Assembly (NCBI GenBank): GCA_900543915.1
Contig: UQTB01000003.1
Location: 1 to 64,000 of the forward strand
Direction: 5' to 3'
DNA length: 64,000 bases
DNA from: an uncultured Eubacteriales bacterium
GTDB lineage: Bacteria > Bacillota > Clostridia > Christensenellales > Borkfalkiaceae
In this document: in pieces, positions 33,145 to 40,150 of the stretch
Layout: each line of letters begins with the position of its first letter
How positions within the stretch are numbered: the first letter of the stretch is position 1
The notes under the pieces: model-generated
What the model was told of the DNA's origin: nothing
Database searches by the model: none
Seen by the model: only the letters and a program-made list of their open reading frames with translations
Made by a program: the position numbers and the translations under genes

Positions 33145-34420
33145 ACTGAAAAAGGGTTCAACCGAAAAAGAATTAAAAGCCCATGCTGAAAAGCGTGCGT
33201 ATTACGATTTTACGGGCGATACGAATTATCTCAGGTATATGACGACCGAGGGAAAACTGACGGGAAACGAATCCAAAAAGTTTACGATGCTCGATTATCT
33301 GCAAAAATCCACGGGCGTGTTCAACGGCGACGGGACGATAAGCAAGGACGAGTTAAAAGAAATGAAACGACGGCTGAAAGAAAACAAAGGCAACATCTGG
33401 AGCGGGTTCGTATCCTTCGACGAAGAAAATTCCGGAAAGATAGATACGCCCGAAAAGTGTATTGCGCTGATACGGAAAACGTTCAACGAGTTCTTTCGCG
33501 ATATTGGGCTTGATCCGCGCGAAGTCGATCTGATATGCGCTTTACATCTGGACAGACCGTCGCATCTGCACTTTCATTTCGAGTTTTACGAAAAGCGTCC
33601 GTGGCTGAAAAACAAGCGCGCCGCCGGATATAAATACCGGAGTAAGGGCAAAGTTCCGATACAAGCCATAGACAATATGGTGGAGCGGCTGACTTCTTAC
33701 ACAATAGACGACGAGTTGAAAAAACGTTCGGACGAAGCGCGGAGCGCGTTATATAAACGGAAAGATTTTTCGGAAGCGCTATGCCGCGACGTGGCGACAA
33801 AGAAAATGAAAGAACTTGCGGAAAAAATTCCGCCGACGGCTTCGTTTCAATACGGCAAAAAAGATATGGCTATGTATCGTCGTGAGATTGACGGGATTGT
33901 GGAAGCGGTTGCTATGGTGGACGAGGACGTGTGCGCCGCCGACAGTGCGTTCAGGGCAGAACTTATGCGAAAAGAAACCGCGCTGAAAAGCATTATGGGG
34001 AAGTATTACGCCAAAAGAATGAAAGACGACGGTATTTTCAAAGAGGAAATGACGAACGCTTCCGAATTTTTCGGGCTGAAACATATCCGGACGATAGACA
34101 GGCTGGAATGGGATTATCGCAGGCGGCTCGGGAATATCGTTCTTAAAAAGGTGAAGTACATACAAGAAAACACTTATAAGTGCAACCGGACGAAAAAGAG
34201 AAAAGCCAACGATAAGTCGATTAAACGCCATATCGCCGTGTCAGATAATAAAATCGGCAGGGAACTTTCTAACTTTTTCGGTTCGGTTTTCGATTTGTTT
34301 ATACCCGAAACGCAAGCCTATTCAAACCGTTTGCGGGAGATAGAACGCGAAATGAAGGAAGAAAAAGAAAAGGAAGAGCGCGAAGCCGCGGCGAAGAACA
34401 ATTATTATAACAGCAGATGA
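33098..34420 (+). CDS. Mobilization relaxase (MobL/MOBP-like)
   Basis: A 440-residue relaxase that should nick the transfer origin. I start it at TTG 33098, ideally placed behind AAAAGGAGGAAAATT; an ATG at 33026 gives an implausible basic extension. The N-terminal region (VIFNVAYTPYKLKKG, then TNYLRYMT with candidate Tyr residues) and the histidine cluster HLDRPSHLHFHFEF (metal site) around residues 150-163 fit MOBP-type relaxases. The C-terminal half is coiled-coil. No type IV secretion genes are nearby, so transfer would need a helper. An origin of transfer should lie close by but could not be located. Confidence 0.77.
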   Translation: MSGTPVIFNVAYTPYKLKKGSTEKELKAHAEKRAYYDFTGDTNYLRYMTTEGKLTGNESKKFTMLDYLQKSTGVFNGDGTISKDELKEMKRRLKENKGNIWSGFVSFDEENSGKIDTPEKCIALIRKTFNEFFRDIGLDPREVDLICALHLDRPSHLHFHFEFYEKRPWLKNKRAAGYKYRSKGKVPIQAIDNMVERLTSYTIDDELKKRSDEARSALYKRKDFSEALCRDVATKKMKELAEKIPPTASFQYGKKDMAMYRREIDGIVEAVAMVDEDVCAADSAFRAELMRKETALKSIMGKYYAKRMKDDGIFKEEMTNASEFFGLKHIRTIDRLEWDYRRRLGNIVLKKVKYIQENTYKCNRTKKRKANDKSIKRHIAVSDNKIGRELSNFFGSVFDLFIPETQAYSNRLREIEREMKEEKEKEEREAAAKNNYYNSR

Positions 34421-34423
34421 GGA

Positions 34424-34444
34424 TTGCCCTATATTTTAGGGCAA
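34424..34444 (+). other. Hairpin after the relaxase gene
   Basis: TTGCCCTA (34424-34431) pairs with TAGGGCAA (34437-34444). No T-run follows, so this is not a standard terminator; it could be an mRNA 3' stabiliser or part of a transfer-origin region. The next 110 bases are AT-rich and hold no gene. Confidence 0.45.
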
Positions 34445-34553
34445 ATCTCGGAAAGGAGGGTAAAACGACATTTAATTAAAACCGAAAAATAACGAAAACA
34501 AACTTTTACATTCGAGCCATAAAAAATTTTCTGTTTTTTCTTGCGAAAACAGC

Positions 34554-34592
34554 TTGACAAATGCAGGATCGTATGCTATCGTATTGATACGA
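34554..34592 (+). promoter_or_regulatory. Promoter with overlapping inverted-repeat operator before tnpV
   Basis: TTGACA (34554-34559), 17 bases, TATCGT (34577-34582). TCGTATTGATACGA at 34579-34592 is an inverted repeat over the minus-10 and start point, and a third TCGTAT half-site lies at 34569-34574. This looks like a repressed promoter. Confidence 0.65.
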
Positions 34593-34617
34593 CGAAAGAA
34601 AATCGGAGGTGGAACTT

Positions 34618-34974
34618 ATGAACAAAGCAAAAGTAATGCGAAAAGCGGAAGAGGGCGAGGGGTTGACCGTGGCGGAAATCAAGGTTTATCAAAAAGCGGT
34701 TAAACCTGAAAAACACGTTTACGGCAAGTATGGAACGCTTGCTAAACAGTATTTGGAGAACAAGGGAATTGATTGGACGATTGCTAATCTTCCCGAATAC
34801 TTGCACGGCGTAGATAAAGCCGCCGACGAACTGTACGAAACGATGTATGAAAAGTTCTCGAAAGAAGAGCGTTTCAAAAGATCAGCAGACTTTATGGAAA
34901 ACCTGAAAAGGGAAACCGAAATGCAACGGCTTATCGAAGAAGAAATCTTAAATGAAATCGTTTATGTAAAATAA
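34618..34974 (+). CDS. TnpV-like transposon protein
   Basis: 118 residues. The C-terminal part (YGTLAKQYLENKG...LPEYLHGVDKAADELYETM...RLIEEEILNEIVYVK) matches the TnpV proteins that accompany TnpX-type serine recombinases on Tn4451-like transposons. The role is not established. ATG 34618 follows CGGAGGTGGAACTT. It heads a run of small genes leading to the recombinase. Confidence 0.65.
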   Translation: MNKAKVMRKAEEGEGLTVAEIKVYQKAVKPEKHVYGKYGTLAKQYLENKGIDWTIANLPEYLHGVDKAADELYETMYEKFSKEERFKRSADFMENLKRETEMQRLIEEEILNEIVYVK

Positions 34975-34987
34975 CGGAGGTATCAAA

Positions 34988-35110
34988 ATGAAAGTGTTAA
35001 AAGTAATTGGAACAATCGGCAGATTTGCATTAGCGGGTGCGCTTATTATCGGGCATTTCGTAATGAGTATAATCGGCGCGCTGATTTGCGCTATTACTTC
35101 ACAAGGCTAA
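34988..35110 (+). CDS. Small single-span membrane protein, 40 aa
   Basis: The frame starts MKVLKVIGTIGRFALAGALI and continues hydrophobic almost to its end (MSIIGALICAITSQG). A clear GGAGG ribosome site lies 7 bases upstream, and the gene sits 13 bases after tnpV and 13 before the next small gene. Similar tiny hydrophobic proteins are common on Firmicute transposons. It could also be a small toxic peptide; no antitoxin is apparent. Confidence 0.6.
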   Translation: MKVLKVIGTIGRFALAGALIIGHFVMSIIGALICAITSQG

Positions 35111-35123
35111 TACGGAGGTTTTT

Positions 35124-35348
35124 ATGGAAAAGAAAGAAACGACGCCGCGCAGAGCGGCAAGAAGAAGTTACGAGGAACGTAACAAGGACAAGCGTAAACA
35201 AGCGAGCGGTAATTTCGGAACGATGATACCGCGCGATTTGTTCGATGAAATCAATGCGTTTCTGAAAAAACGTAATATGACAAAAGTGGACTTTATCAGA
35301 ACGGCATACGAAATAATGAAGTCCGAAAACAACGGAACACATAATTGA
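35124..35348 (+). CDS. Small ribbon-helix-helix-like protein
   Basis: 74 residues. A basic N-terminus (TPRRAARRSYEERNKDKRK) is followed by SGNFGTMIPRDLFDEINAFLKKRNMTKVDFIRTAYEIM, whose strand-helix-helix pattern fits ribbon-helix-helix DNA-binding proteins (CopG/Arc type). ATG follows CGGAGGTTTTT. It is a plausible repressor for the TCGTAT-type operator before tnpV. Confidence 0.62.
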   Translation: MEKKETTPRRAARRSYEERNKDKRKQASGNFGTMIPRDLFDEINAFLKKRNMTKVDFIRTAYEIMKSENNGTHN

Positions 35349-35409
35349 TTGTGGCTTATCCAACCCGTGATATCGGGAATCAATAAGGAGATATTGTGTG
35401 ATAGGAGAA

Positions 35410-35438
35410 CCGTACTTTTCTTTCCGTTAAAAGTACGG
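35410..35438 (+). other. Hairpin in the space before the recombinase genes
   Basis: CCGTACTTTT (35410-35419) pairs perfectly with AAAAGTACGG (35429-35438). No T-run follows. The 215-base space around it holds no gene that I can support. Confidence 0.5.
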
Positions 35439-35563
35439 CAGGGAAAATAATTACGGCGCCGCTACGGAGAGTAGTCGGAAAAAATAAAGTAAAAATGGAA
35501 TGCAGACAGAAATCCCGGGCGGCGCAACCTATATAATATAAAACACAAAAATTTTAAGGAGAC

Positions 35564-35836
35564 TTGAACGAGCAGATATTAACAACAAAACAGTATGAGA
35601 AAGAAGAAAAAGGCAAACAACAAAAACTCCCCGAAGCGGGAGCGGAATTCGATTCTTCGCAGTTGAATACCGACGTATTCAATACCGTTATCGCTTTCAG
35701 AATGCTTGAAATCATGCGGAATAACGGATTGATTGATGAAAGCGAATATGCAAAGGTTGAGAAAAAGCGCGCCCGCTACAAGGGGAATGTGATAGACAAA
35801 AGAAAGACGAAAAAGGCGGTGATTCAATATGATTGA
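35564..35836 (+). CDS. Small SHOCT-like protein next to the recombinase
   Basis: 90 residues with a TTG start two bases after AAGGAGAC, a rather short spacing. The segment FNTVIAFRMLEIMRNNGLIDESEYAKVEKK looks like a SHOCT-type short helical hairpin, often attached to element-encoded proteins. It overlaps the recombinase start by 8 bases, so it is co-translated and may modulate recombination (for example directionality); that is inference. Confidence 0.55.
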   Translation: MNEQILTTKQYEKEEKGKQQKLPEAGAEFDSSQLNTDVFNTVIAFRMLEIMRNNGLIDESEYAKVEKKRARYKGNVIDKRKTKKAVIQYD

Positions 35837-37601
35837 AAACGGTATGGTAATGCCGACAGACGTAAACTTCGACCGTAAAAGACAGCGGAAAGTAGTATTT
35901 TACGGGAGGGTAAGTACGGAACATGAAGCGCAATTGGCCGCGCTGGAAAATCAGATACAGTGGTATGACGATATAGCGGCGAAAAATCCGAATTGGTACA
36001 TTTTAAAAAAGTATATCGACGAGGGCATCACAGGCACGCAGGCGAAGAAAAGACCTGCGTTTCTGCAGATGGTGCAGGATGCGAAACAAAAGAAATTCGA
36101 CCTGATCGTAACGCGCGAAGTATGCCGTTTTGCAAGAAATACGGTTGATACGCTCGTCGTTACGCGTGAGTTGAAAAACTACGGTGTGGAAGTGTATTTT
36201 GTGGAAGATAATATCCGGACGATGGACGGAGACGGCGAACTGCGGCTTACGATTATGGCAACGCTTGCGCAGGAAGAGAGCCGTAAAATTTCCGAACGAG
36301 TCCGCGCGGGGCAGAAAATAAGCCGCGACAAAGGTGTATTGTTCGGAAACGGAAATATTCTCGGATATGACCGCGATAAAGCGAAAGGAACTTACGTCAT
36401 CAATCCCGAACAGGCGGAAACGGTGCGTATGATTTACGATATGTATTCTGCGGGCAAGGGGATGTCACAGATACGCAACGAACTGATACGCCTGAAACGC
36501 AAGGACAGTTCCGGGCTGGTGCGCTGGGAAAACTGCAAGATAGCGCGGATATTGCATAATTCGACCTATAAGGGGTATCCCGCATATCTGAAATCGCGCA
36601 GAAATAATTTTCTCGACCAGAAAATCATAAGAAACCGCGACGAAGATACATATCTGTATGTGAAAGGCGATTTTGAGCCGATTATAAGCGAGGAGCAGTG
36701 GGACAGATGCCGTCAGATACGGGAACAGCGCGTCCGACGCAATAAAATTCTTACGGAAAACGGGGAAAAGAGTCATCTGACAGGCGTTCATACAAGCGAC
36801 GACGTTTGGACGAAAAAACTCAGATGCCGTTGCGGTTATCGTATGCGCAGAAATAAGTGGCGGAAGAACAGAAACGGCGAGTTGATTTACGGATATAAGT
36901 GCTATAATCAGTTGAATAACGGCACAAAAACCACAAGGCAACAGGCGGGCGTGGACGATGCCGGGTTCTGCGACCTGAAAGAAATCTGCGATTGGAAACT
37001 TGAAATGATGGCAAGACGCATTTTTTCGGGTTTATGGGGAAACAAGAAAGATATTCTGAACAAAGTGTCGTCGTTATATCAGGTAGGCGTGTTTATGGAA
37101 TATCGCGAAGCCGAAACGGTGAAAGATCGGGTAACGGAACAGCTTGCCAAACTGGACGAAAAACTGAAAAAACTTACCCGTATGCGGCTGGAGGACGAAA
37201 TAACGCGGGAATCATATTTCGAGTTCAAAAGCGAAATAGAGAAAGAAAAACTTGATTTACTGAGTAAACGGCGTGTGCTGGATGCGGGAATGGTTCCGAA
37301 CGGAAATCCGGAAGATCCGGCGAAAAAAGTGGAAGATTTTTTGCTGGCAAAAATGGATTTTACCGACCATCGTATCGACAGAGACGTAATCGGTCAGTTC
37401 GTCGGCACGATTGTTCCCGTTACGGAAACGTGTTTCAACTGGTATATGAATTTCGACCTTGCAGACAAATCCGACGATATGAAAAGGCTTGTGTGGGAGT
37501 TTACGATAGATTATAAAGAGGCAAAATCTTACCGGAAAGAACGGGACGGAATGCTCAGGCAAAATCAATGGCACGACCTGACGGTAAGAGTGTTTATGTA
37601 A
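35829..37601 (+). CDS. Large serine recombinase (TnpX-like)
   Basis: A 590-residue integrase/excisionase. The resolvase domain begins VVFYGRVSTEHEAQ with nucleophile S29 and continues with FDLIVTREVCRFARNTVDTL and LAQEESRKISERVRAGQ. A recombinase domain (ILGYDRDKAKGTYVINPEQAETVRMIYDMY) follows, then a zinc ribbon CRCGYRMRR and a coiled-coil region (EYREAETVKDRVTEQLAKL). It is intact and has a terminator. It most likely moves the surrounding element; with the relaxase and TnpV the set resembles Tn4451-type mobilizable transposons. Confidence 0.94.
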   Translation: MIENGMVMPTDVNFDRKRQRKVVFYGRVSTEHEAQLAALENQIQWYDDIAAKNPNWYILKKYIDEGITGTQAKKRPAFLQMVQDAKQKKFDLIVTREVCRFARNTVDTLVVTRELKNYGVEVYFVEDNIRTMDGDGELRLTIMATLAQEESRKISERVRAGQKISRDKGVLFGNGNILGYDRDKAKGTYVINPEQAETVRMIYDMYSAGKGMSQIRNELIRLKRKDSSGLVRWENCKIARILHNSTYKGYPAYLKSRRNNFLDQKIIRNRDEDTYLYVKGDFEPIISEEQWDRCRQIREQRVRRNKILTENGEKSHLTGVHTSDDVWTKKLRCRCGYRMRRNKWRKNRNGELIYGYKCYNQLNNGTKTTRQQAGVDDAGFCDLKEICDWKLEMMARRIFSGLWGNKKDILNKVSSLYQVGVFMEYREAETVKDRVTEQLAKLDEKLKKLTRMRLEDEITRESYFEFKSEIEKEKLDLLSKRRVLDAGMVPNGNPEDPAKKVEDFLLAKMDFTDHRIDRDVIGQFVGTIVPVTETCFNWYMNFDLADKSDDMKRLVWEFTIDYKEAKSYRKERDGMLRQNQWHDLTVRVFM

Positions 37602-37616
37602 CTTTACCGGCAGACA

Positions 37617-37658
37617 GAAAAACGCCGTCCTTTGCTTTTGCGGAGGGCGGCGTTTTTT
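37617..37658 (+). terminator. Terminator after the serine recombinase
   Basis: AACGCCG near 37620 pairs with CGGCGTT near 37648-37654, with an inner TCC/GGA pairing, then a T-run to about 37658. The right end of the mobile element probably lies between here and 37.8 kb. Confidence 0.8.
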
Positions 37659-37694
37659 AATGCTTTCAGATTGAAAACAGATTTCGGGTTTACG

Positions 37695-37782
37695 ATATTC
37701 CGATTTTGTTCTTTTTTCAAAGAAACGAATATCGGATTTTATTCCTTTTTGCAATAAATCAATATCCGATTTTATTCCTTTT
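37695..37782 (+). repeat. Three iterated ~21-bp repeats upstream of a promoter
   Basis: Copies at 37729-37749 and 37762-37782 differ in one base (core GATTTTATTCCTTTT) and are 33 bases apart, about three helical turns. A more diverged copy is at 37695-37717. The last ends three bases before the minus-35 element at 37786. Likely regulator-binding sites, or an end of the mobile element. Confidence 0.7.
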
Positions 37783-37785
37783 CGG

Positions 37786-37814
37786 TTGACAAATACAAAA
37801 AAAACGAGTATAAT
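37786..37814 (+). promoter_or_regulatory. Consensus sigma-A promoter of the DUF4143 ATPase gene
   Basis: TTGACA (37786-37791), 17 bases, TATAAT (37809-37814): a perfect consensus on both boxes. It directly follows the iterated repeats. Confidence 0.85.
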
Positions 37815-37847
37815 ATCGGTAATAAAACCTGATTTCGGAGAAACGTT

Positions 37848-39164
37848 ATGTTAAAAAGAAAAGCATATCAGAAACTTGTCGAGTGGAAAAATACGCATCG
37901 GAATAACTGCTTGATGGTGAAAGGGGCAAGGCAGGTCGGAAAAACTTATCTTATCCGCGAGTTCGGGAAAAAAGAGTATAAAAGTTTTGTCGAAATCAAT
38001 TTTATCAAAAATCAGGAATTAAAACAGATTTTTGCGGGAACGTTGGACGCAGAATCCGTTTATAAAAGAATGACGGCTATGATAAACGGCGTAAATCTCG
38101 TTAAAGGCGATACGCTGATATTTTTAGACGAAATTCAGGCGTGCGGAAGCGCGCGCACCGCCTTAAAATTTCTTGCGGAGGACGGGAGATTCGACGTTAT
38201 CACTTCCGGAAGCCTTTTAGGACTGACGTATGGTGAAGACGCCGACGAAAATACGGAAGAACCCGAATCCGTTCCTACCGGATACGAAACGTTTCTTACG
38301 ATGTATTCGCTTGATTTCGAGGAATTTCTTTGGGCGGAAGGGTACGAAAGCGGAATTTCTTATCTGAAAGAACTTTTTGATAAAAAAGAAAAAGTACCTT
38401 TCGCGCTAAATGAAAAATACGAAACGCTGTTCCGTGAGTATATGGTGGTGGGCGGTATGCCGGAAGTCGTTGCCGATTATGCCATAAATCACGATTTTAC
38501 GAAGGTTGCCGCTTTGCAAGAAAAAATTCTCGAAAACTACCGTTTCGATATTTCAAAACATGCAAAGGGCGCGGAGAAAATAAAGGTACGCAAATGTTAC
38601 GACGCTATTCCGAAACAACTCGCGAAAGAGATTACGAAGTTTCAGTATTCCACCGTGGAAAAAGGGCAGACAAGCAAAAAATACGGCGGAAGCGTTCAAT
38701 GGCTGAAAGACTCGAATATCGTTAATCCGTGTTACAATATTCACGAGCCGTATTTGCCGTTGATGGCGAACGCCGATGAAGATCAGTTCAAATTGTATAT
38801 CAACGATACGGGCTTGCTGTGCGCTATGTACGGTTTTGAAACTAAAAGAGCGATTCTTGAAAACACGATAAAAGGGAATGCCAAAGGCGGTATTTACGAA
38901 AACATTATCGCCGAAACGTTGGTGAAAAACGGTTACGCGCTTTATTATTATAAGCCCGACGATTCCAACGAACTGGAATTTCTGATAGAAAAAAACGGAG
39001 AAGTTGTTCCCGTGGAAGTGAAAGCGGGAAATACCGCAACAAAATCGCTGAACAGATTTATAGAAGCATATAAACCGTCGGCGGCATATAAAATCATTGA
39101 CGGAAACGTCGGCACGAGCGACGTAAAACTCACTATTCCGCATTATATGGCGATGTTTTTATAA
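37848..39164 (+). CDS. AAA ATPase with DUF4143 domain
   Basis: A 438-residue protein. The N-terminal AAA domain has Walker A KGARQVGKTYLIREFG near residue 25 and Walker B TLIFLDEIQ near 90. The C-terminal DUF4143 region ends in a PD-(D/E)xK-like core (ELEFLIEKNGEVVPVEVKAG, about 375-395). This family is widespread in gut bacteria and archaea; its cellular role is not established. It has its own strong, possibly regulated promoter and no operon partner. Confidence 0.9.
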   Translation: MLKRKAYQKLVEWKNTHRNNCLMVKGARQVGKTYLIREFGKKEYKSFVEINFIKNQELKQIFAGTLDAESVYKRMTAMINGVNLVKGDTLIFLDEIQACGSARTALKFLAEDGRFDVITSGSLLGLTYGEDADENTEEPESVPTGYETFLTMYSLDFEEFLWAEGYESGISYLKELFDKKEKVPFALNEKYETLFREYMVVGGMPEVVADYAINHDFTKVAALQEKILENYRFDISKHAKGAEKIKVRKCYDAIPKQLAKEITKFQYSTVEKGQTSKKYGGSVQWLKDSNIVNPCYNIHEPYLPLMANADEDQFKLYINDTGLLCAMYGFETKRAILENTIKGNAKGGIYENIIAETLVKNGYALYYYKPDDSNELEFLIEKNGEVVPVEVKAGNTATKSLNRFIEAYKPSAAYKIIDGNVGTSDVKLTIPHYMAMFL

Positions 39165-39376
39165 AAACGGTTGTATTACCGTCAATCGGAATTGGCGAAA
39201 AATTCAGAAGAAATGCGGTAAAACGGCGCAAAAAAGTATTGCGTACAGTCGGGCGATAATATATATCCCGAAGACGGGCGATTTTCGATTGCAGACAGTA
39301 ATGTTACCTATCGGTCGCTTTTGAAAGCTTTTGCGCAGGCGAATATCAAGAATCCCAGATAAAACAAGTTTTTACG
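39165..39376 (+). other. Gene-free stretch with a possible gene remnant
   Basis: No complete gene. One frame is open from 39222 to the stop at 39360-39362 without a start codon and would encode a tail ending FAQANIKNPR. It may be the 3' end of a lost gene, since a terminator follows immediately. Its last ten residues resemble the end of ppdK (AQANIRNPRA), but the residues before do not. Confidence 0.25.
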
Positions 39377-39407
39377 ACAGCGGTTTGCATGCAAACCGCT
39401 GTTTTTG
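39377..39407 (+). terminator. Perfectly palindromic terminator
   Basis: A 26-base perfect palindrome (39377-39389 with 39390-39402) followed by five T. The arms read ACAGCGGTTTGCA. It would serve the ATPase gene or the lost gene before it. Confidence 0.8.
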
Positions 39408-39477
39408 TATTTTAAAAAGAAATTATTTATATAAATCAGTAAATTTACTAAAAAACGACTTAATTTTTAAAAAAAGG

Positions 39478-39506
39478 TTGCAAAGCGGAACAAGATGTGA
39501 TAAAAT
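39478..39506 (+). promoter_or_regulatory. Promoter of the 39.6-kb membrane protein gene
   Basis: TTGCAA (39478-39483), 17 bases, TAAAAT (39501-39506); the start codon is about 120 bases downstream, leaving a long leader. Confidence 0.65.
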
Positions 39507-39529
39507 ACAGAAAAACAGGAGTAAAAGTG

Positions 39530-39601
39530 CGGCAGGAGCAAACGGGTTTCCTTCTGCCGAAAGGCGTATACGCCTTTTTCGTTCGCATTGCGAACGAAAA
39601 A
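39530..39601 (+). promoter_or_regulatory. Hairpin-rich leader with competing structures
   Basis: Three hairpins fit here: 39530-39538 with 39551-39559; AAAGGCG/CGCCTTT at about 39560-39577 followed by T residues; and TTTTTCGTTCGC (39575-39586) with GCGAACGAAAAA (39590-39601). The second and third share the T-run at 39575-39579, so they cannot both form fully. This is the geometry of a terminator and an alternative structure that hides its T-tract. Confidence 0.45.
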
Positions 39602-39627
39602 GGGAGCGGCATTGCGGGGAGAGCAAC

Positions 39628-40068
39628 ATGGCGATCGCGTTTGCGGGAATGTATATGGTATGCGGCATCATAACCGCGCGTTTTTTGGAAAAGAGAAAAA
39701 TGCGCGCGGCGACGGTAGCGCATGCCCTTTTATTTGTGCTGATTGCTCTTTTGCTGTTGTTTATGCCCGCATCCGGCGGGATCGCGGCTTTTGCGCGCAG
39801 TCTGTTCGGCGGCTATTACGAAGCGGTCAGAGAGGCGCTATTTGCGCAAAAAGAATTTCTGGGAGCGGCGGTTTCAGCCGCGCTGACGGCGGAGATAACG
39901 GTGGTCATTTTGTTTTTGCTGTCGTTGGCGGCGCTGTTTCTCTCCGTTGCGGAACCATTTTCTTCCTCCCCGGCGGCAGAGCGCGTTTCTCTGCATTTCG
40001 TGCATTTTGCAAAGACGCTGCGCCGCTCTTATCCGATGTGGCTGAAATTCTGCAGGCTGAGGAGCTGA
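39628..40068 (+). CDS. Small membrane protein, uncharacterised
   Basis: 146 residues with three or four hydrophobic spans (IAFAGMYMVCGIITARF, VAHALLFVLIALLLLFMP, LTAEITVVILFLLSLAALFLSVAE) and a basic C-terminus. ATG 39628 follows GGGGAGAGCAAC. Longer in-frame extensions upstream run through the hairpin leader and are unlikely. Not recognised. The pilin-like gene starts 82 bases downstream. Confidence 0.5.
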   Translation: MAIAFAGMYMVCGIITARFLEKRKMRAATVAHALLFVLIALLLLFMPASGGIAAFARSLFGGYYEAVREALFAQKEFLGAAVSAALTAEITVVILFLLSLAALFLSVAEPFSSSPAAERVSLHFVHFAKTLRRSYPMWLKFCRLRS

Positions 40069-40150
40069 GCGTCAGCGGAAAAAATTGGAAATCAGAACCG
40101 AAAATAAATGTTATTGAGAAGCTTAAAAAAAATCATAAAGGAGAAACAAT

